Shown piece by piece: positions 44,125 through 54,043 of a stretch of 64,000 nt of DNA. The notes below the pieces were generated by a model. That model did no database searches. It worked only from the letters and a program-made list of their open reading frames with translations, and was not told where the DNA came from. Both the position numbers and the translations under genes were made by a program. Each line of letters starts with the position of its first letter. Position 1 is the stretch's first letter. The stretch comes from Bacillota bacterium (lineage in GTDB: Bacteria > Bacillota > Clostridia > Lachnospirales > Lachnospiraceae), in assembly GCA_023443225.1 (NCBI GenBank), contig JAEZVF010000054.1, positions 62,001 to 126,000 of the forward strand. The letters are read 5' to 3'.

Positions 44125-45513
44125 TTATTTTTTTCTGGCAATTAATTTATCAAAAGACACCGTATTCGGGCGTATTTCCTTAGGATTACGAAAGAAATCC
44201 GTGGTTAATTTAGTTATGCTAGTGCTTAAAGCAAATAAAGCAAGTAAGTTTGGAATCGCCATTAATCCGTTAAACAAGTCAGCCAATTCCCAAACAATGT
44301 CGATTGCTGCAACACAACCGACGAATACCAAGATAACAAACACGATTCGATACACCAAAATTGCTGTTTTTCCTGCAATAAATTCCAAAGCCTTCTCAGC
44401 ATAATAATACCATGCAATGATCGTAGCAAATGCAAATAAAACGATTCCTATGGAAACAATATAATCTCCACCAGGAATAGCATTACGAAATGCTGTAAGA
44501 GACATTTGAGTACCATTCATTGTATTATCCGTCCACAATCCACTAGTTATGATGACCAGTGCTGTAATGGTACACATTATAATCGTATCAAAGAATACTT
44601 CAAAAGCACCCCAGCAACCTTGACGAGCCGGATGATCTGTATTGGCACTTGCATGAGCAATTGGAGCACTTCCCAAACCAGCTTCATTGGTGAATACGCC
44701 ACGGGATACGCCAATACGAGCTGCATACAGCATCGTTGTACCTACAAACCCACCAATTGCAGCAGAACCGGTAAATGCATCGGATACTATCATTTGCAAG
44801 GCAGAAGGAATTTTTTCTACATTTATAATCAAAATAACAACTGCTGCCGTAATATATAATACTGCCATAAAAGGCACTAGTTTTTCTGCAACTGTGGCAA
44901 TACGTTTTATACCCCCTAGGATTACCAGTGCTACCAAGGCAGACAAGACGAAGCCTGTAACATATGTAGGTATATCAAATGCTAATTTTAGTCCTCCTGA
45001 AACAGCATTTGCTTGAACCATATTTCCCACCCCAAAAGAGGCTAATACTGCAAGTAAGCAGAATATAAATGCTGATTTTGTCCAACCAAGTCCTCTGCTG
45101 ATATAGTACATCGGGCCTCCGACATACTCACCAAGTTCATTTTTTTCCCGATATGCCACAGCTAATGTCGTTTCACAATACTTCGTTACCATACCTAAGA
45201 TAGCAGAGAACCACATCCAGAAAATCGCTCCAGGTCCTCCCACGCTAATAGCCACTGCGATTCCAACAATATTTCCGGTTCCCACTGTAGCTGCTAATGC
45301 TGTACAAACTGCTTGAAATGGGGTGATAGTTCCATCCACCGTATTGGTTTGTTTCTTAAAAATAGTTTTTAAAGTGTTACCCATAACGGTTCCAAAATTC
45401 GTAAATATAACACCTCTAGTTCGTATAGTTAAGTAAATTCCTGTTCCTAACATTAACACAAGCATGGGAATTCCCCAAACGATATTATTATTTAACCATT
45501 CAATTATTATCAT
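44125..45513 (-). CDS. AGCS-family sodium:alanine/glycine symporter
   Basis: A 462-residue transporter with about eleven membrane segments. The family hallmark GGPGAIFWMWFSAILGMVTKYCETTLAV lies near residue 90, with GGPMYYISRGLG near 135 and the ARIGVSRGVFTNEAGLGSAPIAHAS motif near 270. It takes up alanine or glycine with Na+. I choose ATG 45513, seven bases after AAGG; the ATG at 45519 sits inside that site. It is a single gene with its own terminator. Confidence 0.92.
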   Translation of the reverse strand: MIIIEWLNNNIVWGIPMLVLMLGTGIYLTIRTRGVIFTNFGTVMGNTLKTIFKKQTNTVDGTITPFQAVCTALAATVGTGNIVGIAVAISVGGPGAIFWMWFSAILGMVTKYCETTLAVAYREKNELGEYVGGPMYYISRGLGWTKSAFIFCLLAVLASFGVGNMVQANAVSGGLKLAFDIPTYVTGFVLSALVALVILGGIKRIATVAEKLVPFMAVLYITAAVVILIINVEKIPSALQMIVSDAFTGSAAIGGFVGTTMLYAARIGVSRGVFTNEAGLGSAPIAHASANTDHPARQGCWGAFEVFFDTIIMCTITALVIITSGLWTDNTMNGTQMSLTAFRNAIPGGDYIVSIGIVLFAFATIIAWYYYAEKALEFIAGKTAILVYRIVFVILVFVGCVAAIDIVWELADLFNGLMAIPNLLALFALSTSITKLTTDFFRNPKEIRPNTVSFDKLIARKK

Positions 45514-45658
45514 GTTCATACCTTCCCTAATCTTACTGTTCTTTTCAAATAGAAAAAACTAAGGTAATTCTTTTCCATACCCTATTTAACACTTTAAAGT
45601 AACAAATGTCAATGTATAATAGTTAATTCGACATTTATACTCCAATTATTAATTGTCG

Positions 45659-46561
45659 TTATATCAAAGGTAGCAATTTGTTTACTTCTTCTATGGTTGC
45701 AAATTCTTTCGAAAATGCACTGGCACTTCCTGCTGCGATACCCATTGTTAAAGCATCTTCATAATTATGATTCTGCAAGTATCCTGCGAGAAAACCAGCC
45801 ACCATGGAATCTCCTGCACCAACAGAATTAACCACGATACCCTTTGGAGCTTTTCTGTCGAAGATGCTTCCGTCTTCTGTAATTAAAATAGCTCCTTCCC
45901 CGGCCATAGAAATCAATATGTTTTGTGCTCCTTCATCCTTAAGTTTAATAGCATGACTGATGAGTTCTTCCCTGCTAGTTAAAGTCTTACCAAAAAGTTC
46001 ACTTAATTCAAGATGATTTGGTTTTATAAGAAAAGGTTTGTGTTTTAGTACATTCCTTAATAACTCTTTTGTTGCATCCACAACGAAAAGGACATCCCTG
46101 CCCTGTAAATACGTAATTATCTTATCGTATATGTCATTTGATAACGAATTAGGAATACTTCCACATAAAACCAAAACATCACCGGATGTTAATTTATCTA
46201 ACTTATGAAACAAAACGGCTACATCCTTATCTTGGATTTTAGGACCTTGCGCATTTATTTCAGTTTCCTCTTTTGATTTCAGCTTTACATTAATTCTTGA
46301 CAAACCATCAGAAAGCCGGACAAAATCTGTATTTAAGTCATATCTCCTAACACTTCGCTCAATTTCATCTCCTGTAAACCCTGCAACAAATCCAAGAGCA
46401 ATACTGTTAATTCCAAGATTTTTTAGCACTATAGATACATTAATTCCTTTTCCCCCTGCCAAAATTTCTTCACGAATTGTTCGATTCACTACACCCAGTT
46501 GAAAGTTTTCTGTCTGCATCACATAATCTAAGGACGGATTCAATGTTACGGTATATATCAT
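45659..46561 (-). CDS. fruK: 1-phosphofructokinase (PfkB family)
   Basis: A 300-residue hexose-phosphate kinase. The N-terminal MIYTVTLNPSLDYVM and GGKGINVSIVLKNLG are typical of the FruK/LacC group; GEGAILIT near 212 and NSVGAGDSMVAGFLAGYL near 245 give the PfkB ATP and base-catalyst signature (the Asp in GAGDS). FruK phosphorylates fructose 1-phosphate; tagatose-6-phosphate kinase LacC is the main alternative. There is no fructose PTS gene or fruR next to it, unlike the usual fru operon, so the substrate assignment is moderate. It lies just downstream of truA. Confidence 0.8.
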   Translation of the reverse strand: MIYTVTLNPSLDYVMQTENFQLGVVNRTIREEILAGGKGINVSIVLKNLGINSIALGFVAGFTGDEIERSVRRYDLNTDFVRLSDGLSRINVKLKSKEETEINAQGPKIQDKDVAVLFHKLDKLTSGDVLVLCGSIPNSLSNDIYDKIITYLQGRDVLFVVDATKELLRNVLKHKPFLIKPNHLELSELFGKTLTSREELISHAIKLKDEGAQNILISMAGEGAILITEDGSIFDRKAPKGIVVNSVGAGDSMVAGFLAGYLQNHNYEDALTMGIAAGSASAFSKEFATIEEVNKLLPLI

Positions 46562-46598
46562 TAAGTGTCTCCTTGTTCCATACTATAATTTTAAGCCT

Positions 46599-47345
46599 TT
46601 ATCTGTATAATACTTCCTGTAAGAATAATCCTTTTGCTTCTGCAGTTGTGCCAGCTTTTGTACGGTCTTTACTCTCGATAATTCCTTTCATATCCTCTGG
46701 TTCTATGGTACCATTTCCTATATCAATGAAAGTCCCTACCATAATTCTTGCCATATTGGGCCAAAAATCATCCGCTTCTATGGTAATGGAAATCTCATCG
46801 ATACCAGAATATATATCAATAGAATTTATCGTCCTTTCTGTTGATTTCTTCATACGTGGATTATCAGAAAACGATTTAAAGTCGTGCTTACCTAATAGAT
46901 ATTCAACTGCTTTTTTCATTTTTAAAACATCTAATTTATGAAAACTGTAATAGTTATATTTCCGATCAAATACAGATGGAACTTCTCCCATGGAAATCTT
47001 ATAAATATATCGGAAGGCACTTGCATTAAAACTACTGTGAAATCTTTCTGGAACATCAGCGACTTCTAAAACTGCAATGTCTCTTGGTAAAAATCGATTC
47101 AAATAATGTTTAATCTCATATAATTTCATATTTGTATTAGAATTGAAATTAGCTATCTGTCCATAAGCATGAACACCTGCTTCTGTTCTAGCTGCACCGA
47201 TGAGATTTACCGATTCATTTTCCATTTTACTTAATACGCTTTCTACTTTATCCTGAATGGTTACACTCTTTGGATTACCAGGCTGTTTTTGCCAACCATC
47301 GTAACGAGAACCATCATATTCCAAAACTAATTTTATATTTCGCAT
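46599..47345 (-). CDS. truA: TruA-family tRNA pseudouridine synthase with Glu at the catalytic Asp position
   Basis: A 248-residue TruA-type protein. The N-terminal NIKLVLEYDGSRYDGWQKQP, FLPRDIAVLEV and SFNASAFRYIYKI are typical, as is DFWPNMARIMVGTFI near the end. TruA makes pseudouridine 38-40 in tRNA. The catalytic motif, normally GRTDAGVHA, reads AARTEAGVHAYGQ: the essential Asp is Glu55 (codon GAA at 47181-47183). In the Escherichia coli enzyme this Asp is essential, so activity is uncertain. A second truA may exist elsewhere; it is not in this window. ATG follows GAGGAG. Confidence 0.85.
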   Translation of the reverse strand: MRNIKLVLEYDGSRYDGWQKQPGNPKSVTIQDKVESVLSKMENESVNLIGAARTEAGVHAYGQIANFNSNTNMKLYEIKHYLNRFLPRDIAVLEVADVPERFHSSFNASAFRYIYKISMGEVPSVFDRKYNYYSFHKLDVLKMKKAVEYLLGKHDFKSFSDNPRMKKSTERTINSIDIYSGIDEISITIEADDFWPNMARIMVGTFIDIGNGTIEPEDMKGIIESKDRTKAGTTAEAKGLFLQEVLYR

Positions 47346-47551
47346 TCTTACTCCTCTTATTGTTTCTAATTATTTTCATTTGGTAATTTCTATTATTATC
47401 TTACAGATTTCTTTAAAAGTCCAGTAGTTTCATGGTGCTGCATAAAATTACAGCAAATATAATATAAATTTTGTAGATATTTATCCTTTCATAGTGTATA
47501 CTTTTATATTAATTGATACTATTATGAAAGAGTGAGGTCTCTAACCGTACC

Positions 47552-48484
47552 ATGCATTTAAGTTTATTATTAACAGAACAAATAGGCAGCATGTTTATCA
47601 TGCTTTTATTCGGATTTTTAATGGTTCGCCTAAAATTATTAAACACAGAAGACAGCAAGAAGTTTTCTACCCTTATCCTTTATGTTATAACTCCATGCAC
47701 ATTATTTAGTGCTTTTCAGATTACATACACTAAAGAAAAACTTACTGGACTTGGAATTGCATTTCTTGCTGCAGCCATAGTTCATATACTTTATATTGTT
47801 CTTACCATGCTATTTCATAAAGTCTTTCATTTCAAGCAGATTGAACAAGCATCATTAGTTTATACCAATGGTGGAAACTTGATCATTCCCCTTGTCAGTG
47901 CTGTCCTAGGTAAAGAATGGGTAATCTTTAGCTGTGCTTACATAACAGTTCTAAATATTTTATTCTGGTCTCACGGTAAGTCGATTATTAGTGGGGTAAA
48001 AGGTATTGATTTTAAGAAAATCTTATTTAACATTAACATTATTTCGATTATTCTTGGTGCTTTCGTTTTTGTTACCGGTTTGCCGATACCCCCTTTTCTG
48101 CAGACTGCAATAGAAAACACTGGCTCTATGGTTGGACCATCCTGTATGATTGTAACTGGAATGCTCATTGGTAACATGAAACTGAAAGAAGTATTTTGGC
48201 AAAAAAGACCTTATCTGATATGTTTTTTCAGACTGGTGGTTTATCCATTCCTAGTTGTATTGCTATTCACTGTAAGCAATATCTCCCATATCTATCCAGA
48301 TGCAGAAAGAATACTGATTGTAGTCTTGCTAGCAGCTGCTGCTCCGTCGGCTGCCACTATAACCCAGTTAGCACAATTGTATGACCGAGAACCCGGATAT
48401 GCGAGCATCCTCAATGTATTGTCCATATTCTTCTGCATTATAACAATGCCTCTCATGGTAATGCTATATCAGTTCTTAGTATAA
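47552..48484 (+). CDS. AEC-family transporter (auxin efflux carrier type)
   Basis: A 310-residue membrane protein with about ten membrane segments, two five-helix halves. Near residue 107 TNGGNLIIPLV carries the polar break typical of the family's first half, and AAAAPSAATITQLAQLYDREPGYASILNVLSIF near 265 that of the second. Bacterial members move malate, other carboxylates or related anions; the substrate here is unknown. The ribosome-binding site is weak (GAGG 14 bases upstream). It is on the plus strand between minus-strand genes, with a clear terminator. Confidence 0.88.
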   Translation: MHLSLLLTEQIGSMFIMLLFGFLMVRLKLLNTEDSKKFSTLILYVITPCTLFSAFQITYTKEKLTGLGIAFLAAAIVHILYIVLTMLFHKVFHFKQIEQASLVYTNGGNLIIPLVSAVLGKEWVIFSCAYITVLNILFWSHGKSIISGVKGIDFKKILFNINIISIILGAFVFVTGLPIPPFLQTAIENTGSMVGPSCMIVTGMLIGNMKLKEVFWQKRPYLICFFRLVVYPFLVVLLFTVSNISHIYPDAERILIVVLLAAAAPSAATITQLAQLYDREPGYASILNVLSIFFCIITMPLMVMLYQFLV

Positions 48485-48493
48485 TTCGAATGC

Positions 48494-48557
48494 AAAAAAG
48501 TCACAGGATGATTCTCATGCTACTTCCTTTTATTAGAATCATCTTGTGACTTTTTTT
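48494..48557. terminator. Bidirectional terminator between the AEC gene and glnN
   Basis: Stem 48499-48515 with 48535-48551 (17 bases, one G-U), A-run before and T-run after, so it works on both strands for two convergent genes. Confidence 0.93.
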
Positions 48558-48618
48558 ATTTAATAAACGATGTTACATTTTATCTTCTACTTACATCATT
48601 ATTTTATTTACATCATTC

Positions 48619-50724
48619 TTATACTTCAAATAGCATATCACCATAAGATGGAACTGGCCAAACTTCTTTATCTACTATCATCTCAAGAGCATCAATAGGA
48701 GCCCTTAACTCTGCCATAGTTGCAAATACATGATTCCTGAAATAAAACGCCTGCTCTTCGCCTTCCAAGGTTGCAGCTTTATCCACATGTTTTTGAAGGG
48801 AACTTAGAGCGTCTTTTGCTTTCGCCAGCAAGGATGATGTCTCCATTAATAAGCTTTCCTGTACACTTACATTTGTACCAGGCAATGCTGATTTAATTGT
48901 ATTAATGGAAGCAGCCAAATCGGTAGCATATTTAATCACCGCAGGTATATATGCTCTGCTTGCCATTTCAATCATTGTCTTTGCTTCGATATTAATTGTC
49001 TTTGAATAAGCTTCATATTCTATTTCGGCACGAGAACGTAGCTCTGCTTCAGAATACACATGAAATTTGCCAAATAAACTAATTGATTTCTCAGATACTA
49101 AGGAAGAAACTGCTTCTACCATGGATTTGATGTTCGGTAGTCCTCTTCGTTCTGCTTCTGCAACCCATTCATCACAATAACCGTTCCCATTAAATACAAC
49201 TCTCTGATGCTCGGTCACTGTTCTCTTAATTAAATCATGTACCGCCATATCAAAATTCTCTGCTTGTTCCAATTCATCTGCCATATCAGAAAGAGCCTCT
49301 GCAACAATAGTGTTTAATATGGTATTTGGTCCTGCGATTGACATAGAGGAACCAACCGTTCTGAATTCAAACTTATTACCGGTAAATGCAAATGGAGAGG
49401 TACGGTTTCTATCCGTAGCGTCTTTTCTGAATTGAGGGATTGCATGAACACCAATGTTTAATTTACCACCCTGCTTACTACTTGTAGCCTCTCCTGTTTC
49501 AATTAATTGTCTTAATACATCTGTTAATTGTTCACCAAGGAAGACAGAAATAATAGCTGGTGGAGCTTCATTTGCACCCAATCTGTGGTCATTGCCTGGA
49601 TTAGAAGCAGATAACCGAAGAAGATCCGCATGCTTATCAACTGCTTTTAAAATTGCTGCAAGGAAAAGTAAAAATTGAATATTCTCATGAGGTGTCTTAC
49701 CAGGATCTAGAAGGTTTTTTCCGGTATCCGTCACCAAAGACCAGTTGTCATGTTTTCCAGATCCATTTACACCTGCAAAAGGTTTCTCATGCAGTAAACA
49801 TGCCAATCCATGACGATTTGCTACTTTTTTCATGCACTCCATAATTAATTGATTGTGATCGGTAGCGATGTTGGCAGTTGCATAAATTGGAGCAAGTTCA
49901 TGCTGAGCAGGCGCTGCTTCATTATGCTGTGTTTTAGCTAAAATGCCAAGTTTCCAACATTCTTCATTTAATTCTTTCATGTAGACTGCGATTTTTTCCT
50001 TTAGGCAGCCAAAATAATGATCATCCATTTCCTGCCCCTTTGGAGGCATAGCGCCGAATAAGGTACGTCCTGCATAAATCAAATCATCTCTTTTTAAATA
50101 ATTAGTTTTATCTATTATAAAATATTCTTGTTCTGCACCAACCGAGCAGGTTACTTTATTTATATCCTCATGTCCAAATAATTTAAGAATACGTAATGCT
50201 TCTGTATTGATTGCTTCCATAGAACGAAGAAGAGGTGTTTTCTTATCCAATGCCTCACCAGTATAGGAGCAAAAAGCGGTTGGAATACAAAGTGTCACAC
50301 CTGCTGCATCTTCCCTTAAGAATGCCGGTGAAGTACAATCCCACGCTGTATATCCTCTTGCTTCAAAGGTTGCTCTTAATCCGCCCGAAGGAAAGGAAGA
50401 TGCATCTGGTTCTCCTTTAATGAGCTCCTTACCAGAGAACTCCATAATAACTTTCCCATTGGAAGTCGGACTAATAAATGAATCATGTTTTTCAGCAGTA
50501 ACACCTGTCATTGGTTGAAACCAGTGTGTATAATGCGTCGCACCTCGTTCAATTGCCCAATCCTTCATTGCATTTGCTACAACCTCTGCAACTGCAGGAT
50601 CTAAGTCCTCCCCATTCTCAATTGTTTTCTTGAGCGCAATATAAGTTTTTTTCGGCAGACATTCCACCATTTTTGCATCATTAAATACGTCAATTCCAAA
50701 AATATCAGTTAGTTTTCCTGTCAT
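48619..50724 (-). CDS. glnN: Glutamine synthetase type III
   Basis: A 701-residue GSIII enzyme that fixes ammonium into glutamine. Typical features: the long N-terminal extension ([16 protein letters not shown]...), [35 protein letters not shown] (metal ligands), [22 protein letters not shown] and the C-terminal [22 protein letters not shown] region. Type III is common in Bacteroides and clostridia. ATG at 50724 follows AAGGAG; an upstream extension to 50826 has no support. A terminator hairpin lies 59 bases before the start, suggesting leader control. Confidence 0.96.
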   Translation of the reverse strand: MTGKLTDIFGIDVFNDAKMVECLPKKTYIALKKTIENGEDLDPAVAEVVANAMKDWAIERGATHYTHWFQPMTGVTAEKHDSFISPTSNGKVIMEFSGKELIKGEPDASSFPSGGLRATFEARGYTAWDCTSPAFLREDAAGVTLCIPTAFCSYTGEALDKKTPLLRSMEAINTEALRILKLFGHEDINKVTCSVGAEQEYFIIDKTNYLKRDDLIYAGRTLFGAMPPKGQEMDDHYFGCLKEKIAVYMKELNEECWKLGILAKTQHNEAAPAQHELAPIYATANIATDHNQLIMECMKKVANRHGLACLLHEKPFAGVNGSGKHDNWSLVTDTGKNLLDPGKTPHENIQFLLFLAAILKAVDKHADLLRLSASNPGNDHRLGANEAPPAIISVFLGEQLTDVLRQLIETGEATSSKQGGKLNIGVHAIPQFRKDATDRNRTSPFAFTGNKFEFRTVGSSMSIAGPNTILNTIVAEALSDMADELEQAENFDMAVHDLIKRTVTEHQRVVFNGNGYCDEWVAEAERRGLPNIKSMVEAVSSLVSEKSISLFGKFHVYSEAELRSRAEIEYEAYSKTINIEAKTMIEMASRAYIPAVIKYATDLAASINTIKSALPGTNVSVQESLLMETSSLLAKAKDALSSLQKHVDKAATLEGEEQAFYFRNHVFATMAELRAPIDALEMIVDKEVWPVPSYGDMLFEV

Positions 50725-50782
50725 ACTTATAATCTCCTTCCATTTGATAGTTACGATTATTCCTAATTTTAAAACCGACTGT

Positions 50783-50815
50783 AAAAAAAGTGTTCTCAAA
50801 AGAAATTGAGAACAC
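50783..50815 (-). terminator. Terminator hairpin in the glnN leader
   Basis: Perfect ten-base stem GTGTTCTCAA (50790-50799) / TTGAGAACAC (50806-50815) followed on the minus strand by seven T. It is 190 bases downstream of glgB and 59 upstream of glnN, so it either ends glgB transcripts or attenuates glnN. Confidence 0.85.
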
Positions 50816-51004
50816 CTTTGCTCCAACGATAAAATTTATTAGAAATACAATACCACCTTTTCATGAAAAAGAAAAGCTTTTTTTTATAATTTTTCAAATT
50901 TTTTCAAATTTATAAAAAAGCATATGCTTTCTTCACTTAAATGTATGCTTATTATCTAATTTATGTTCCTCACAGGCTTTTTGATTCCTGATGCATTATT
51001 TAAT

Positions 51005-53257
51005 TCATTTCTCTTTCTTAATTGCTTTCTTTTTTGAAGGAGTCTTTAACTTCGGAATTGGAGTACAGGTAAAGATACTAATTCCAAGAGGAGGAACATT
51101 TATGGTAATAGAATGATCCCTACCATCCATCTCCTTATTCTTCGACTGCTTTAATCTTGGATTAAGATTACCTGTTCCACCGTAAAGTTCCTTATCACTG
51201 CTAAAAATCTCCTTATATTTACCCTCAAATGGTACTCCAATAGGAAATGACTGATAGGCAACCGGTGTAAAATTACAGACAAGCAGTAAAGACTCTTCTG
51301 CCTTCTTTGTCTTCCTCATAAATACAATAATGCTATGATCTGCATCCATACTACTTAGCCATTCAAAACCTTCCTCTGCAAAATCCAGTTGATAGAGTGC
51401 CGGATGACTGGTATAAACTTTATTGAGTTCTCTTACATAACGATTCATTTTTGCATGTGGTTCTTGATCCAGTAAGTCCCAATCCAAACTTTTCTTCTCA
51501 TTCCATTCATTCAATTGAGCAAAATCCTGACCCATGAATAATAATTTTTTACCTGGATGGGTCATCATAAATCCATATGCCACCCTAAGATTTGCAAATT
51601 TCTGTTCCATATTTCCTGGCATCTTATTGATAAGGGAACCTTTTTCATGAACCACTTCATCATGTGAAAACACCAGCATAAACTTTTCACTATAAGCATA
51701 AATCATGCTAAAGGTTAGTTCTCCATGGCGCCCTTTTCGGAATAATGGATCGCACTTCATGTAATTCGTAAAATCATTCATCCAACCTAGGTTCCATTTT
51801 AAATCAAATCCCAAACCACCAAGATCAAGATCGCCGGTTATTAAAGGCCATGCAGTAGATTCTTCCGCAATTAATAATGCTCCATCATTTCTTTTCTTAA
51901 ATACAGAATTCAAATGTTTCAACAGTTCCAAGGCTTCCAAATTCTCATTCCCACCATAGATATTAGCAACCCATTCTCCATCTTTCTTTCCATAATCCAG
52001 ATATAACATAGAGGCAACTGCATCCATGCGTATTCCGTCTACATGATATTTTTCCACCCAAAACAAGGCATTTGCTATTAAAAAATTTGATACTTGAGGT
52101 CTGCCATAATTATATATCAAGGTTCCCCAGTGGGGATGGGCTCCCTGTTTTGGATCTAGATGTTCATATAAACAACTTCCATCAAAATTAGCTAACCCAA
52201 AGGTATCTCTTGGAAAATGAGCAGGAACCCAGTCCAGAATTACGCCGATGCCCTGGGAATGCATATAATCTACAAAATACATGAAGTCTGATGGTGTTCC
52301 ATATCGTGCTGTAGGAGCATAATATCCTGTCACCTGATAACCCCAAGAACCATCAAAAGGGTGTTCCATAATCGGCATTAGTTCTATATGGGTATATCCC
52401 ATATCTTTTACATAACCTGCAAGCATAGGAGCAATTTCTCTATAGCTATAAAATTCTTCCTCTTCATCTGGCCTCTTCCACGAACCCAGATGAACTTCAT
52501 ACACTGACATAGGAGCCTGTTCATAGTTACCAGCGGCCCTATTTTTAAGCCACTCTTTATCATGCCATTCAAAATCATCAATGTTACATACAATAGATGC
52601 AGTATTGGGACGAAGCTCAGCTCTATTAGCATAGGGGTCCGCTTTTAGTATAGTAAGTCCTCCTGTGATCTTTAACTCGTACTTGTATATTTCACCAACT
52701 GTAACTCCTGGAATGAATAATTCAAATAAACCGGAATCGTATAACTTTCTCATCTGATGGCGTCTTCCATCCCAATTGTTAAAGTCACCCACAACACTGA
52801 CACGTAATGCGTTCGGTGCCCATACAGCAAATAAGACACCTGAAACTCCTTCTATTTCCATCCTGTGGGCACCCAGCTTTTCATAGATTTCATAATGAAT
52901 ACCATTGGAAAAACGGTTCATATCCAGTGCATCTATTACTGGCTCAAAAGCATATGGATCCGATATCTCTTCATAAGTATTGTTGTCATATGTTATCTTA
53001 AATGTATAAGCCACTATCTTGTTTTCAGGAATTAATGCTGCAAAAAAACCTTCCTCATCCACTCGAACCATGGGATATTCCTTGCCAGATTTGGTTATCT
53101 TAACTACCATATTGATAGCAGTCGGTATAAACGCTTGAATGAGTACTCCCTTCTCTGTAATGTGCGCTCCCAGCAGATTGTGCGGATTGTCATGTTCAGA
53201 GTACACGATTGTTTCTATCTCAGCCCAATCCATCAAATTATAAAGTACGTCCCCCAT
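51005..53257 (-). CDS. glgB: 1,4-alpha-glucan branching enzyme
   Basis: A 750-residue GH13 enzyme. An N-terminal GlgB-specific module (about 1-110) precedes the CBM48 domain (GVLFAVWAPNALRVSVVGDFNNWDGRRHQM near 148). The catalytic barrel has VDGIRMDAVASM (nucleophile Asp), LIAEESTAWP (acid Glu) and FSHDEVVHEKGSL. It introduces alpha-1,6 branches in glycogen. The C-terminus ends in a Lys-rich tail (PSKKKAIKKEK). No other glg genes are nearby. ATG at 53257 follows GGAGG. Confidence 0.97.
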   Translation of the reverse strand: MGDVLYNLMDWAEIETIVYSEHDNPHNLLGAHITEKGVLIQAFIPTAINMVVKITKSGKEYPMVRVDEEGFFAALIPENKIVAYTFKITYDNNTYEEISDPYAFEPVIDALDMNRFSNGIHYEIYEKLGAHRMEIEGVSGVLFAVWAPNALRVSVVGDFNNWDGRRHQMRKLYDSGLFELFIPGVTVGEIYKYELKITGGLTILKADPYANRAELRPNTASIVCNIDDFEWHDKEWLKNRAAGNYEQAPMSVYEVHLGSWKRPDEEEEFYSYREIAPMLAGYVKDMGYTHIELMPIMEHPFDGSWGYQVTGYYAPTARYGTPSDFMYFVDYMHSQGIGVILDWVPAHFPRDTFGLANFDGSCLYEHLDPKQGAHPHWGTLIYNYGRPQVSNFLIANALFWVEKYHVDGIRMDAVASMLYLDYGKKDGEWVANIYGGNENLEALELLKHLNSVFKKRNDGALLIAEESTAWPLITGDLDLGGLGFDLKWNLGWMNDFTNYMKCDPLFRKGRHGELTFSMIYAYSEKFMLVFSHDEVVHEKGSLINKMPGNMEQKFANLRVAYGFMMTHPGKKLLFMGQDFAQLNEWNEKKSLDWDLLDQEPHAKMNRYVRELNKVYTSHPALYQLDFAEEGFEWLSSMDADHSIIVFMRKTKKAEESLLLVCNFTPVAYQSFPIGVPFEGKYKEIFSSDKELYGGTGNLNPRLKQSKNKEMDGRDHSITINVPPLGISIFTCTPIPKLKTPSKKKAIKKEK

Positions 53258-53329
53258 AAATGAATCCTCCAGATTTTATATCAAATATACACAACAATAG
53301 CAATTAACTTGTACTAAAATAGATGCTCA

Positions 53330-53980
53330 CTATTCCAAATACCATTCATCCAGTATAGTATCCTCTCCATCTTCTGACTTTTCTGGCATATACTTCTTAA
53401 AGATGCGTTCCATAAGCATAGAACAAGCCAAACAACAAAGAGCTGGTGCAACGAATACTACCGGAATCATATAATATACACCTACCAAAGTAGCAATGAT
53501 AATAAGTGCCATCAATACAGTAGAAGGCAGATGCTTCATCGCCATGAAAAGTGAAGATTTAAAGAGTTGTTTTATACTTACTTTGAATCTAGAAAGTACA
53601 GGGAATATGTAGATTGTTACACAGAATACAATCAATGACATAGCATTGATAATGGCAAAGAAAACAAATCCCACATTTCCTTCAAACGTAAGCACTATTT
53701 TACGATCCATATATAATGCCACGTAAATTGTGGTAAGTATAATACCTACGATAGCACCTTGTTTAAAATTCATTTTAAAACACTTAAAAAATTCACGTAT
53801 TAAGTACCCTCTCTCTCTTCTGATTACCTTTACCATCACATAATATAGGGCAGTTGTTGCAGGTCCTGCAGTCACTATTGGAATGCATAATAATATCCAA
53901 AGTATACTAATAACAAATATATCAACTAACTTTCCCATAATAGTAAAAAAAGCATTGTCCATATTAAATAAATTTCCCAT
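53330..53980 (-). CDS. YesL-family (DUF624) membrane protein
   Basis: A 216-residue protein with about five membrane segments, starting MGNLFNMDNAFFTIMGKLVDIFVISILWILLCIPIVTAGPATTALYYV, the family's typical opening. The C-terminus is acidic and cytoplasmic (SEDGEDTILDEWYLE). YesL members are often near sugar ABC transporters or glycosidases and have no proven function. ATG at 53980 has GGAGG five bases upstream; an earlier ATG at 53992 overlaps the site. It lies between manA and glgB on the same strand. Confidence 0.88.
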   Translation of the reverse strand: MGNLFNMDNAFFTIMGKLVDIFVISILWILLCIPIVTAGPATTALYYVMVKVIRRERGYLIREFFKCFKMNFKQGAIVGIILTTIYVALYMDRKIVLTFEGNVGFVFFAIINAMSLIVFCVTIYIFPVLSRFKVSIKQLFKSSLFMAMKHLPSTVLMALIIIATLVGVYYMIPVVFVAPALCCLACSMLMERIFKKYMPEKSEDGEDTILDEWYLE

Positions 53981-54043
53981 TTTCTCCTCCATTCCTGCTC
54001 ATACTGATTCATAACACCGCTCGTTATCAGTTTTGCAGTTTTC

